11,197 bases of DNA from Gammaproteobacteria bacterium (lineage in GTDB: Bacteria > Pseudomonadota > Gammaproteobacteria > UBA6429 > Thiohalophilaceae): assembly GCA_029880425.1 (NCBI GenBank), contig JAOUOK010000018.1, positions 1 to 11,197 on the forward strand. Direction: 5' to 3'. The notes below the pieces were generated by a model. It made no database searches. It was not told where the DNA came from and was given only the letters and a program-made list of their open reading frames with translations. The position numbers and the translations under genes are program-made. Below, one piece after another: positions 1 through 7,310 of this stretch; positions within the stretch are counted from its first letter, which is position 1, and the number at the start of each line of letters is the position of its first letter.

Positions 1-160
1 TAATTAAATATTTGCAAGCAGGCCAACACAGCTTTGCATGCCAGGGCATAGACAAACGGGTAAGTATGGGTATAGTCATGGTGATATACATTTCACTTCC
101 AGGTAATAGTAATAGCAAACCCATAAGCGCTTCAGTGGCGTCAATATTTTTCTTAAGCAT
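1..160 (-). CDS. possible partial ORF, hydrophobic, runs off the left edge
   Basis: On the minus strand an ATG at 158-160 opens a frame with no stop through the window edge, about 53 codons. It begins MLKKNIDATEALMGLLLLLP and is hydrophobic early on, which would suit a membrane protein or signal anchor. It diverges from the gene at 250, a sensible arrangement. No clear ribosome binding site precedes the ATG, and I recognise no family. A competing plus-strand frame is also open from the edge to a stop near 170, so coding in either direction is unproven. The sequence to the left of the window would settle it. Confidence 0.25.
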   Translation of the reverse strand, partial: MLKKNIDATEALMGLLLLLPGSEMYITMTIPILTRLSMPWHAKLCWPACKYLI

Positions 161-197
161 AATGAATTAATAACTTTTGTGCCGTTTGCTTTTCGGT

Positions 198-203
198 TAT
201 AAT
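198..203 (+). promoter_or_regulatory. candidate -10 box for the gene at 250
   Basis: A perfect TATAAT lies 46 bases before the start codon. Seventeen bases further upstream the hexamer is TTTTGT (175-180), a poor match to a sigma70 -35. TTGTGC (177-182) is an alternative with 15-base spacing. The position suits a short leader ending in the strong ribosome binding site of the next gene. The assignment rests on sequence match only. Confidence 0.4.
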
Positions 204-249
204 TTTATTTGAGCAACAATATAGATTAATTATTTAAGGAGCAACCCTT

Positions 250-543
250 ATGTCATCTGAGATTGATGAACTTACAGTAAATTATGAAGATGGTGGTGAG
301 TTAGTATCCAGGGAACTGGACAAAGTTATTTTAACTCGGGGTGCCTGGTCAACAATTATCTTTAAGTACCAGGATTTAAATAGAACCAAGGGTGAATGGG
401 GGCCTGATAAGTACAGTATTCGTCGTTACCAGAAACGGAACGGGCAGTATCAATTTAAATCAAAATTTAATATCTCCAGCAAAGACCAGGCGAAAAAAAT
501 TATGGATGCTCTCCAGGGCTGGATGGGCGACGACGAAGACTAA
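250..543 (+). CDS. small conserved protein of unknown function, weakly PC4-like
   Basis: A 97-residue acidic-tailed soluble protein with no signal peptide or membrane segment. The start is well supported by AAGGAG at 236-241, eight bases before the ATG. The middle (residues 24-75) alternates short predicted beta strands rich in Arg, Lys, Tyr and Trp, followed by a helix (77-93). The segment with SIRRYQKRNGQY and then a lysine-rich strand and helix loosely recalls the PC4-like single-stranded DNA-binding fold, but the similarity is by eye and could be chance. I believe similar short proteins occur in other proteobacteria without assigned function. The gene stands alone with its own promoter and converges on the reductase gene, leaving 9 bases between the two stops. 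Function unknown. Confidence 0.8.
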   Translation: MSSEIDELTVNYEDGGELVSRELDKVILTRGAWSTIIFKYQDLNRTKGEWGPDKYSIRRYQKRNGQYQFKSKFNISSKDQAKKIMDALQGWMGDDED

Positions 544-552
544 GTTTTCCTG

Positions 553-2037
553 TTATATTTTTAATGCGTGTATTTTTAACAGTTCTTTATTCGCATTATG
601 GTCAAGTAAAATATTTTCAGTTTGCCTGACCATATTTTCTGCACCACACAGATAAATATTCTTATTTGAAATGTCCGGGTAATCACTAACAAGTACGTTA
701 AGTATCTCCTGGGTGTTTTCAGAATTAACTTCACCCTGGTACGGGATGGGCTGGTAGCTGAAGTTATCAAGCGCATCTTCCCATGCATGACACTGATTAT
801 GCATATAAGGTCTGTCTCCATTATGTACCCAGTACAGGTGGATAAACTCTGCATGCTCTAAAGTTACGGCATGTTCAATTAAACTATTGATCGGGGCATA
901 GCCAGTATCAAATGCGATAAAAATGACCGGCAAGTTTGAATTTTCATCAAGAATAAATGAGCCTGTTGGCCCTTTGATATGGATAGCGTCCGAGCTTTTT
1001 AAATCGTTATAGATATAATTTATAAACGGGTGCTCACTACGCAGAATGTGAAACTGTATGTTCATATCATCACAGGGGCAGCTTGCAATGGGTAACTCCA
1101 AAGGCTCAAGGTCGCCTCGACTCAATATAACATTCTGACCGGCAAGGAATCGCAGGCGTTTAGTGCGAGGTGTTTTTAAATTTAAAATCATTACATCATC
1201 AGATAACTGTTCTGCTTTTTTTACCTTGCCTGAAATTAGTTGCTCAGGGATATCTTTTTCACTGCCAGCTTCGTCTGCTTCAATTTCAATATCTGTGATT
1301 GCGGTATTTGAACAACATAAAAAATAATTTTGTAATTTATCACTCTCGGAAAAAACAAAATCATGCGGTCGGGTTTTCTTGATTTCACCTGAAATAAGTT
1401 TTGCCTTACATTTTCCGCAGTTGCCATTGCTGCATCCATAATTTAAAGCCAGCCCGGTGCTTAAACCAGCCTCAAGAATAGAATTGGTGCCATCAACAAA
1501 AAATTCATGGCCTGAGTTTTTAATATGAACCTGTGCTGCCATAACTCTTAGTAGGTTATCTTTTTCCAGTAGTGGAGCAGGTTTCATTATGGGAACGTGG
1601 ATTTTTTCGATAGCATCATTGATTAAGTTGTTTAAATCTTCAAACAGGACGGGGGTGTCTGATGTTTCGGCTAGCCCTGTTATCGTGCCCTTGATAGTTG
1701 TTAGCAGGTTTATGAGTTCATTAACCTGATTTTTCGTATGCGCGTGTTCTTTGGTGATAGATTGCAACCTGGCTGCCAGGGTATAGGAGTCAGGTGCTAA
1801 TAGCGTCGCTAGTTTTCTGCCGTGTGCACGTTTGAGAGCTTGCTCAACGATATTTTCAAGATCTTCAATAATATGATTATCCTCTATCTCGGCATCAGGA
1901 AATAATCTTTCTATATCATCCAGGCTAACCTGGCCTTCAAAACTTTCAAGTTCATGGTCATGGATGTGCTTTTGCAATGCACCACGTGAGATTCCAACGA
2001 GTTTTGCTGCACGCGATAATGATACAAGTCTTGGCAT
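553..2037 (-). CDS. HTH / [2Fe-2S] ferredoxin / ferredoxin-reductase fusion protein
   Basis: A 494-residue cytoplasmic fusion. Residues 1-50 look like a MerR/excisionase-type helix-turn-helix (SRAAKLVGISRGALQKHI). Residues 52-150 are helical. Residues 165-255 are a plant-type ferredoxin with C202, C207, C210 and C241 or C242 as cluster ligands (CX4CX2C, then about 30 residues). Residues 265-365 match the FAD-binding reductase domain, including GPTGSF (356-361). Residues 368-494 are the NAD(P)-binding part, with DTGYAP (377-382) and the CGAENMV motif near 464. The FAD motif RxYS is replaced by LELP (313-316), so the flavin-binding arginine is missing and flavin binding may be altered or lost. 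The start has AAGG eight bases upstream. It follows the 101-aa gene by 31 bases, probably in one transcript. Partner and substrate are unknown; a redox-sensing regulator or a membrane-tethered electron carrier are both possible. Confidence 0.85.
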   Translation of the reverse strand: MPRLVSLSRAAKLVGISRGALQKHIHDHELESFEGQVSLDDIERLFPDAEIEDNHIIEDLENIVEQALKRAHGRKLATLLAPDSYTLAARLQSITKEHAHTKNQVNELINLLTTIKGTITGLAETSDTPVLFEDLNNLINDAIEKIHVPIMKPAPLLEKDNLLRVMAAQVHIKNSGHEFFVDGTNSILEAGLSTGLALNYGCSNGNCGKCKAKLISGEIKKTRPHDFVFSESDKLQNYFLCCSNTAITDIEIEADEAGSEKDIPEQLISGKVKKAEQLSDDVMILNLKTPRTKRLRFLAGQNVILSRGDLEPLELPIASCPCDDMNIQFHILRSEHPFINYIYNDLKSSDAIHIKGPTGSFILDENSNLPVIFIAFDTGYAPINSLIEHAVTLEHAEFIHLYWVHNGDRPYMHNQCHAWEDALDNFSYQPIPYQGEVNSENTQEILNVLVSDYPDISNKNIYLCGAENMVRQTENILLDHNANKELLKIHALKI

Positions 2038-2068
2038 AAAATAAACCTTCTATTAATGTATGTTTATA

Positions 2069-2374
2069 TTAACCATACTCATGGCGTCCTAGGGACAAAT
2101 TTTTATATTGCTTAATCATTATCATCATTTTTTGAATGTTTTGATGATTAATCTCGGGGATTTTTAATGCAATTGTTAATTTCAAATGATTAGAATCAAT
2201 CGGTTTGATGTCAATAAACTGCTTGGATGCCTGGTTTACATCTATGTTTAGTGACTGGTAACCCTGCAAAGTAAAAAAATGTGTATCCCATGTAACGTTT
2301 TGTCCCTGGAAGAGCCCTTCAAACTGAAGATGGGCAAGCTGTGAATCTGTTTGTTGTAAAATTTTATATGACAT
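2069..2374 (-). CDS. hypothetical 101-aa protein upstream of the reductase fusion
   Basis: A soluble 101-residue protein, without signal peptide, membrane helix or cysteine. It seems to hold an N-terminal beta-rich part (residues 1-60, with aromatic residues around WDTHFFTLQGY) and a C-terminal helix (73-92) rich in Ile, Met, Gln and Lys. I do not recognise the family. It lies 31 bases before the reductase fusion on the same strand, so the two are probably cotranscribed from the 149-base divergent region 2375-2523. No strong ribosome binding site is visible before its ATG. It could be a partner of the reductase, but nothing in the sequence proves it. Confidence 0.65.
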   Translation of the reverse strand: MSYKILQQTDSQLAHLQFEGLFQGQNVTWDTHFFTLQGYQSLNIDVNQASKQFIDIKPIDSNHLKLTIALKIPEINHQNIQKMMIMIKQYKNLSLGRHEYG

Positions 2375-2523
2375 TTTAAAAATTATGGTTTAGCTATGTT
2401 TTCTATGCGATAGTTAAATTAATTGTAATACTTTAACGAGTAATTTCACCTTTTCACTAGAAAATAATTAAATCTCGGGCCACAATACCCTTTAACTTGT
2501 AAGTGTTAATACGGAACTTATAA

Positions 2524-3423
2524 ATGAGCGTTAATCGTAAAAGAAGAAAAATTATAAAAGCAGGGGCCACAACATTATTACTGGGGTCATCAGCTTCAGT
2601 TTTTTTTACTGGTAAAGAAGAAAAAAAGTTAACAAATGTTAAATCTGAACAGCATTCTCCTGTTGTAACGGTCATCGAAAGTGATCCTGCTGAGCAGGAT
2701 TTTGCCGTTCAGGATAATCTGCGTAAGGTTAAATACTTTAACCAGACATTTTCAGATGATTTTTTTCTGAGTAAAGAAAAATATGGGATTTTCAAGCAGG
2801 TTCTCAGCAAAATATTACGTGTTCAAAAAACAGTCGGTTATGCAAATTTTAACCTGGTTAGTTTTGATGACATGATTTTATATTCTCATCGTTACCCAAA
2901 TATTGGAAAGTTCAGCAAAAAAGAACTGGCGCTGATCGATGAATTGTTTTTTTATGATGCAAACGAGTATGGTTTTTATGGTAATAAAGTTATTAAAGAT
3001 CTGACTTCAAAAATAAATAAAAAAGAAACGGTAAAAATTGCAGGTAGTGGACATTACTTATTTCAGGGTGAAGCACTGGAAAAATTCAAACAGTTAAAAA
3101 AAGATGTTGGGCCAGAATTAATACTGACATCCGGTGTTCGAAGTGTCGTTAAGCAGTTTCAACTTTTTTTGGCTAAACTTGATGCTAGTAATGGTAACCT
3201 TTCATTAGCTTCCCGTTCATTAGCACCACCGGGACACTCTTACCATGGTATCGGTGACTTTGATGTAGGTAAAAAAGGATATGGCACATTAAATTTTACT
3301 GCCGAGTTTTCACATACCGAGGAATATAAAAAGTTAATCCAGCTAAAATATATTGACTTACGCTATACAAAAGAAAACCAGACAGGGGTGCGTTATGAAC
3401 CATGGCATATAAAGGTTGTATGA
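2524..3423 (+). CDS. Tat-exported M15 (VanY-type) peptidoglycan peptidase
   Basis: 299 residues. The N-terminus RKRRKIIKAGATTLLLGSS is a twin-arginine signal (RR-x-I-I-K, then a short hydrophobic stretch), so the enzyme should be exported folded to the periplasm. A lysine-rich linker and a helical segment (about 60-165) precede the M15 domain (about 170-299). The domain shows SGVRS (203-207), the zinc motif PGHSYHGIGDFDVG (236-249; H241 with D245 or D247, H238 nearby) and the closing YEPWHIK (291-297; H295). These are the zinc ligands and active-site signature of D,D-carboxypeptidases or endopeptidases acting on peptidoglycan stem peptides. The stop overlaps the next gene's start (ATGA), suggesting translational coupling. 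The gene is AT- and lysine-rich. There is no strong ribosome binding site before the ATG. Exact bond specificity cannot be told. Confidence 0.85.
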   Translation: MSVNRKRRKIIKAGATTLLLGSSASVFFTGKEEKKLTNVKSEQHSPVVTVIESDPAEQDFAVQDNLRKVKYFNQTFSDDFFLSKEKYGIFKQVLSKILRVQKTVGYANFNLVSFDDMILYSHRYPNIGKFSKKELALIDELFFYDANEYGFYGNKVIKDLTSKINKKETVKIAGSGHYLFQGEALEKFKQLKKDVGPELILTSGVRSVVKQFQLFLAKLDASNGNLSLASRSLAPPGHSYHGIGDFDVGKKGYGTLNFTAEFSHTEEYKKLIQLKYIDLRYTKENQTGVRYEPWHIKVV

Positions 3424-4796
3424 ACATGTCAAAACAATATGTTTTTACATTGTTTGCATGTTTTTTCAGTATTTCCTGTTTTTCTGAACCTCTTCAGTTT
3501 TCACTTCATAAAATAGAATCAAAAAATTCGGGGCCTACCTTGCTGGTGATTGGTGGTATACAGGGTGATGAACCGGGAGGCTTTACGGCGGCATCTATGC
3601 TGGTAACCAGTTATAAAGTTACTAAAGGTAATGTTTGGGTCGTTCCTAATCTTAACTTCGAAAGTATTATCAGGCGCAGCCGGGGCGTGCATGGTGACAT
3701 GAATCGTAAGTTTAGTTCACTTTCAGAAAATGATCCTGAATTTCAACAAGTACAGAAAATTAAAAAAATAATTTTAGATCAGCAGGTTGATATTATTTTG
3801 AATTTGCATGATGGAAGCGGTTTTTATAAAAAAGAATATATTAACAAAATGCATAATCCTGAACGCTGGGGTCAAAGCATTATTATTGACCAGAAAAAAA
3901 TTGATATTGCTGAATATGGTGAGTTGAAAAAAATTGCCGATAAGGTTCAACAGCATATCAACAGTCATTTGAAAAACAAGAAGAAATATTTTTATGTGAA
4001 GAATACAAATACCAAAAATGGTAATGTGCAAATGGAAAAAACACTGACCTATTTCGCTATAAAAAATAACAGGCCTGCATTTGCAGTTGAAGCAAGTAAA
4101 AGCTTTTTAACAGATGAACGAACCTATTATCATTTGCTTGCTGTAGAAGGTTTCATGAAAGAGATGGGGATTACTTATAACAGGGGATTTAATTTAACAA
4201 TGAATGATGTCTCCCGGAAAATAGGACATAACCTGAAAATATCTATGTACAATAACCGTATTAATCTAAATGTTGAAAAAGCACGCCGTTCCCTGAACTA
4301 TATTCCCTTAAAACGGGATGCTTCACTTCAATATAAAAAGAATAATCCGCTTATTGCAGTTGTCGGTAACCAGGAGTCATTAAAAATCCGTTATGGAAAT
4401 CGCCATGTCACCTCGCTTAAACCGCAGTACTTTGATTATGATTATGAACTGAATTCAATAAAAATACAGGTTGATGGTATTGAAAAAGATATCAATATTG
4501 GAGAAGAAATAAATGTTAAAAATAATTTTCGAGTTTTAGCTGGAAGTGACTACAGGGTAAATATTATTGGTTATGCGAAGCACGGTACAGTAAATGAAAA
4601 TGGCTTATTAATTAAAAAGAAACAGATTAAACCCCGCTTTTCAATCGACAGGGATGAGAAAATATTTCGTGTTGAACTTTATAAAGGGAAAAAATTTAGC
4701 GGTATGATACTGGTCAACTTCATAGAACCCCAGCAATCTCAACCGATTAGTATGAATAAGACGAATTCGCAAAAATTATCAGTTTCCAACTTATAA
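3420..4796 (+). CDS. M14-family carboxypeptidase, Csd4/Pgp1-like, exported
   Basis: An open frame extends upstream to an ATG at 3402, but 3420 (ATGA overlap) or 3426 is preferred. AAAGG at 3411-3415 lies 4 or 10 bases before them, and either start gives a clean Sec signal peptide ending near FFSISCFSEP. From 3420 the protein has 458 residues. The M14 domain (about 25-255) has GGIQGDEPGG with Q48 and E51, DMNR (93-96) for substrate binding, LHDGSG with H130, and the catalytic glutamate in AVEASK (E224). A Gln instead of His as first zinc ligand and the HDGSG motif are marks of Helicobacter Csd4 and Campylobacter Pgp1, D,L-carboxypeptidases that trim tripeptide stems to dipeptides and set helical cell shape. 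The C-terminal 200 residues look beta-rich, as in Csd4. The product is probably periplasmic and acts after the M15 enzyme. Its stop overlaps the next start (TAATG). Confidence 0.85.
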   Translation: MNMSKQYVFTLFACFFSISCFSEPLQFSLHKIESKNSGPTLLVIGGIQGDEPGGFTAASMLVTSYKVTKGNVWVVPNLNFESIIRRSRGVHGDMNRKFSSLSENDPEFQQVQKIKKIILDQQVDIILNLHDGSGFYKKEYINKMHNPERWGQSIIIDQKKIDIAEYGELKKIADKVQQHINSHLKNKKKYFYVKNTNTKNGNVQMEKTLTYFAIKNNRPAFAVEASKSFLTDERTYYHLLAVEGFMKEMGITYNRGFNLTMNDVSRKIGHNLKISMYNNRINLNVEKARRSLNYIPLKRDASLQYKKNNPLIAVVGNQESLKIRYGNRHVTSLKPQYFDYDYELNSIKIQVDGIEKDINIGEEINVKNNFRVLAGSDYRVNIIGYAKHGTVNENGLLIKKKQIKPRFSIDRDEKIFRVELYKGKKFSGMILVNFIEPQQSQPISMNKTNSQKLSVSNL

Positions 4797-6055
4797 TGCC
4801 TGTTAAATATAAAACGCCCGCATCATTCTCAGGCTTTTCCTGCCTTGGTGCACAATGTGAAGATACCTGTTGTCAAAACTGGGAAGTGAAAATAGATCAG
4901 CAACATTATGAGTTGCTGAAAAATGTGATGTCAGCCGATAAAGATGAACAAAATATTTTCGAGAAAAGGATTTATCTTAATACCCGTCCCGTAGTTAGCG
5001 AACATGATTACGCTTTTGTTCGAATGGCAGATACGGGTTTTTGTTCAATGCTGGATGACGAGGGTTTATGTTATGTCCATGCAAAATATGGAGAAAAGCT
5101 ATTAGGTAATGTATGTACCATGTTTCCACGTGTTATATCACGGACAGCAGACAGTGTTGAATTAAGTGCAGCACTATCCTGTCCGGAAGTTGTCAGACGT
5201 TGTATTGATGATACCGAACTGTTGAAATTTAACCGTTTCAAACCCACTGAACTTCCAGGAGGTAAAAACTATCCTGTTTTGCGTGAACTTTCACAGCAGG
5301 ATGATGATTTTTATTCCGGAAATTTCGTATATGTACGTGAAAATTTTATGCTCACGATGGCGAATGAAGAGCAGGAGCTGGAAACACGTTTGTACACGCT
5401 GGTGAACATGGCAAATAAGTTATCAGAATTTTATCATCGTGGTTGTGCTAAGCCCGGACAGGGGCAGATAGAGTCTGTCATGGCCACATATGCTGAACCA
5501 GAGTTTGTGACAAGGCTGGGTACATTTATTAAAAGCTATGATGCTGGCTCACTGCTTAATATGATTGTGGTGCATTCAGTTTTGTCGATAAAGCTGCAAC
5601 AGGCCGGAGCTGAAAAGATTAGTGTCCTATATGAGAAAATAATTCAATATTACAACGATGAAACAAAAAGTATCCCTGAAATACTGGCGGATAAAATAAC
5701 CAGCATTAGAAATTCACTAGACAGTGATGCCCAGCAATATGTTGATAAGGCTATTACCCGCTATAGTCTTAACTGTTTATATCGTGAATGGTTTGTCAGT
5801 ATGCCTGATCCATTTACTTACGTACAAATGTTGCTGCTGCGTTTATCTATCTTACGAACATTGATTTATTTAGAGGCCGGAACAGAACAGGATATGACGC
5901 TTGATAAATTAAAAAAGAAAATTGTTTATATTATGTATAATTTTGCCCGAAATATTGATCAGAACCTTGAATTTCTGAAAGTGGTATACGACGCTTTATC
6001 TGAACAAACTATGATGAACATTGATTTTTCTGCGGTATTTATTCGTATTGATTAA
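4796..6055 (+). CDS. FliB-like protein lysine N-methylase
   Basis: A 419-residue cytoplasmic protein with no signal peptide. The N-terminal 140 residues carry the family's cysteine set: C16, C21, C25, C26 (FSCLGAQCEDTCCQNW), C83, C92, C107 (NVCTMFPR) and C129, with a further C136. The order 'CEDTCC-x-W', 'C-x-M/F-L-x-x-x-G-L-C', 'C-x-x-F-P-R', 'SCPE' matches FliB, which methylates lysines of flagellin in Salmonella and has been reported to hold an iron-sulfur cluster. The rest (about 160-419) is helical, as in FliB. The length is close to the family's usual 400 or so. It starts in a TAATG overlap with the M14 gene, so translation is probably coupled. No flagellin or flagellar gene is in view, so the target is open: flagellin elsewhere, or another protein. 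Confidence 0.85.
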   Translation: MPVKYKTPASFSGFSCLGAQCEDTCCQNWEVKIDQQHYELLKNVMSADKDEQNIFEKRIYLNTRPVVSEHDYAFVRMADTGFCSMLDDEGLCYVHAKYGEKLLGNVCTMFPRVISRTADSVELSAALSCPEVVRRCIDDTELLKFNRFKPTELPGGKNYPVLRELSQQDDDFYSGNFVYVRENFMLTMANEEQELETRLYTLVNMANKLSEFYHRGCAKPGQGQIESVMATYAEPEFVTRLGTFIKSYDAGSLLNMIVVHSVLSIKLQQAGAEKISVLYEKIIQYYNDETKSIPEILADKITSIRNSLDSDAQQYVDKAITRYSLNCLYREWFVSMPDPFTYVQMLLLRLSILRTLIYLEAGTEQDMTLDKLKKKIVYIMYNFARNIDQNLEFLKVVYDALSEQTMMNIDFSAVFIRID

Positions 6056-6299
6056 AAGCGGTTTGAATACCTGTAACACTCTCCAATTTCTTCACTGTTG
6101 CATTTAAGCATATGGCCCGCCAGTTTTTTAGCCTGGATCAGGATTATTGCGCAAGTTTTTTAAGCTTCTGACCGGCGTGATAATCGTTATTATGCAAAGT
6201 ATATTTCGGCCATATATTGTACAATGAGTGAATGATTATTTAATAACTGATTTTTCAAAGGGTTATAAAATAAGTTTTATTTCATAAGTAAATGATATT

Positions 6300-6303
6300 G
6301 AGG
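6300..6303 (+). promoter_or_regulatory. ribosome binding site deciding the antitoxin start
   Basis: GAGG sits six bases before the ATG at 6310. The upstream in-frame ATG at 6292 has no such site, and the GAGG would lie inside its reading frame. The start at 6310 is therefore preferred. Confidence 0.6.
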
Positions 6304-6309
6304 TCCATC

Positions 6310-6702
6310 ATGCATAGCATGACTCTAGATGAACAGATTCTTCTAACCGGCAAGATCATGGCGATACTGGATGGATGGGGACTATCATCCGCAGAAATTA
6401 TTTCGCTTTTGGCGCTACCGGAAAAAACACCAACACGTGCTTTACGTCGTTACAGGGAGAATACCCCTTTTCCAGAGAGTCCTGAACTGAATGAACGCCT
6501 TGAGCATATCGTTGGAATCACGGATGCACTCAGAACATCCTATCCCCATAATCCACAAATGGGAAAAATCTGGATTCGTCAACGTAGTAAGAAATTAAAT
6601 AACAAGATCCCGCTGCAAATTATTGTAGAAAACGGGCTGGATGGTGTGATTGAAATTCGTAAGCATCTAGATTGTTCTTACGATTGGCACAAAAACCCCT
6701 AA
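6310..6702 (+). CDS. orphan Xre/MbcA/ParS-type antitoxin (DUF2384)
   Basis: 130 residues from the preferred start (136 from the ATG at 6292). Residues 5-50 are helical and look like the degenerate Xre-like helix-turn-helix of this family. Residues 66-121 match the MbcA/ParS/Xre toxin-binding domain: GITDALRTSYPHNPQMGKIW, then RSKKLNNKIPLQIIVENGL and a final 'GVIEIRKHLD' helix. In the usual two-gene module such an antitoxin precedes a RES-domain toxin that degrades NAD+ and binds and represses its own promoter. No RES gene follows: the next DNA is a palindromic element and then opposite-strand genes. It may be an antitoxin relic, or a stand-alone regulator. Its TAA overlaps the palindrome's left end. 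The preceding 254 bases (6056-6309) hold no convincing gene. Confidence 0.75.
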   Translation: MHSMTLDEQILLTGKIMAILDGWGLSSAEIISLLALPEKTPTRALRRYRENTPFPESPELNERLEHIVGITDALRTSYPHNPQMGKIWIRQRSKKLNNKIPLQIIVENGLDGVIEIRKHLDCSYDWHKNP

Positions 6703-6825
6703 TCACGCATGCTGCGAAGTCAAATTACTGCGTTCAAAATCAACTCGTAATGCTCATGTACTGATGTACATTTCGCTTTCTCGTTTATTTTGAGCTTGTA
6801 CTTTAACTTCTCGCTATGCGTGATT
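6700..6825. repeat. ~126-bp imperfect palindrome, MITE-like
   Basis: The outer 11 bases are perfect inverted repeats, TAATCACGCAT (6700-6710) and ATGCGTGATTA (6815-6825). Inward, many further blocks pair imperfectly, such as GAAGTcAAA (6716-6724) with TTTaACTTC (6802-6810) and TCAAAAT (6734-6740) with ATTTTGA (6786-6792). At the centre ATGTAC (6756-6761) pairs with GTACAT (6766-6771) around TGAT. If the terminal TA is a target duplication, the element would be a non-autonomous Tc1/mariner or IS630-like miniature element. It lies between convergent genes and could also act as a bidirectional terminator. It contains no gene and supplies part of the antitoxin's stop codon. Confidence 0.65.
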
Positions 6826-6836
6826 ACTCTAAAACA

Positions 6837-7289
6837 TTATCTTTTTTTGTCTTTGCGGGTTTCGCGTGCTTTGAAATGAACGATCGATTGCATTAATTGA
6901 TCGAGTGGTAAATTTTCAAATAGCTGGTATTTTTCTAGTGCCTTGTTTAACAGCTGGTTAATATTGGGTTTACCTTCATCTTCCGGCTGAAATAGTTTCT
7001 GCAAACCAAGTACGCTGCCATTCTGGACCTTGATTTCTTTACCATGCGGAAGTGGTCCATCAACTTCAGTAAGCTTCAATGCAAATTTTGCATTTTTACG
7101 CAGTAACGCCATAAAGTCATAACAGTTTTGCCAGGCTATTTTTTCCTTGCAGCTTACGCATTCACGATCAGCCAGGTGAACACGTTTCATTTCTGTACAG
7201 ATACAGCGGCGCGAGTTCAGGGTTTTTTCAAAAGGGCATTGTAGTGGAATAACCGAACGGTAGGTTTCCCTATATTTATCTTCATCCAT
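6837..7289 (-). CDS. small six-cysteine protein, unknown function
   Basis: 150 residues, soluble, no signal peptide. The first 60 residues carry six cysteines: C18, C29, C31, C44, C47 and C56, in a CPFEK...RCICTE...LADRECVSC...NC arrangement. This spacing suits a bound metal, zinc or an iron-sulfur cluster, but no established family motif fits exactly. A beta-rich middle (70-100) and a lysine-rich helical tail (110-150) follow. It is 21 bases downstream of the 78-aa gene on the same strand, likely one operon, and I believe the pair recurs in other proteobacteria. No ribosome binding site is evident before the ATG, so coupling to the upstream gene is plausible. Function unknown. Confidence 0.7.
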   Translation of the reverse strand: MDEDKYRETYRSVIPLQCPFEKTLNSRRCICTEMKRVHLADRECVSCKEKIAWQNCYDFMALLRKNAKFALKLTEVDGPLPHGKEIKVQNGSVLGLQKLFQPEDEGKPNINQLLNKALEKYQLFENLPLDQLMQSIVHFKARETRKDKKR

Positions 7290-7310
7290 TATCGTATTGC
7301 TTAAAAAAGA

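Noticed and set aside
2457..2675. Minus-strand open frame across the M15 gene's start
   Set aside because: It overlaps the Tat signal region of a well supported gene and shows no recognisable motif.
3402..3419. Longer start for the M14 gene
   Set aside because: It would place extra residues before the signal peptide and lie inside the M15 gene. The ATGA at 3420 or the ATG at 3426 fits better.
6056..6309. Possible gene or terminator between the FliB-like and antitoxin genes
   Set aside because: No convincing reading frame or clear stem with a T run was found. Two similar T-rich stretches (near 6118-6138 and 6149-6170) are too imperfect to call a repeat. A TACAAT at 6220-6225 lacks a matching -35 box.
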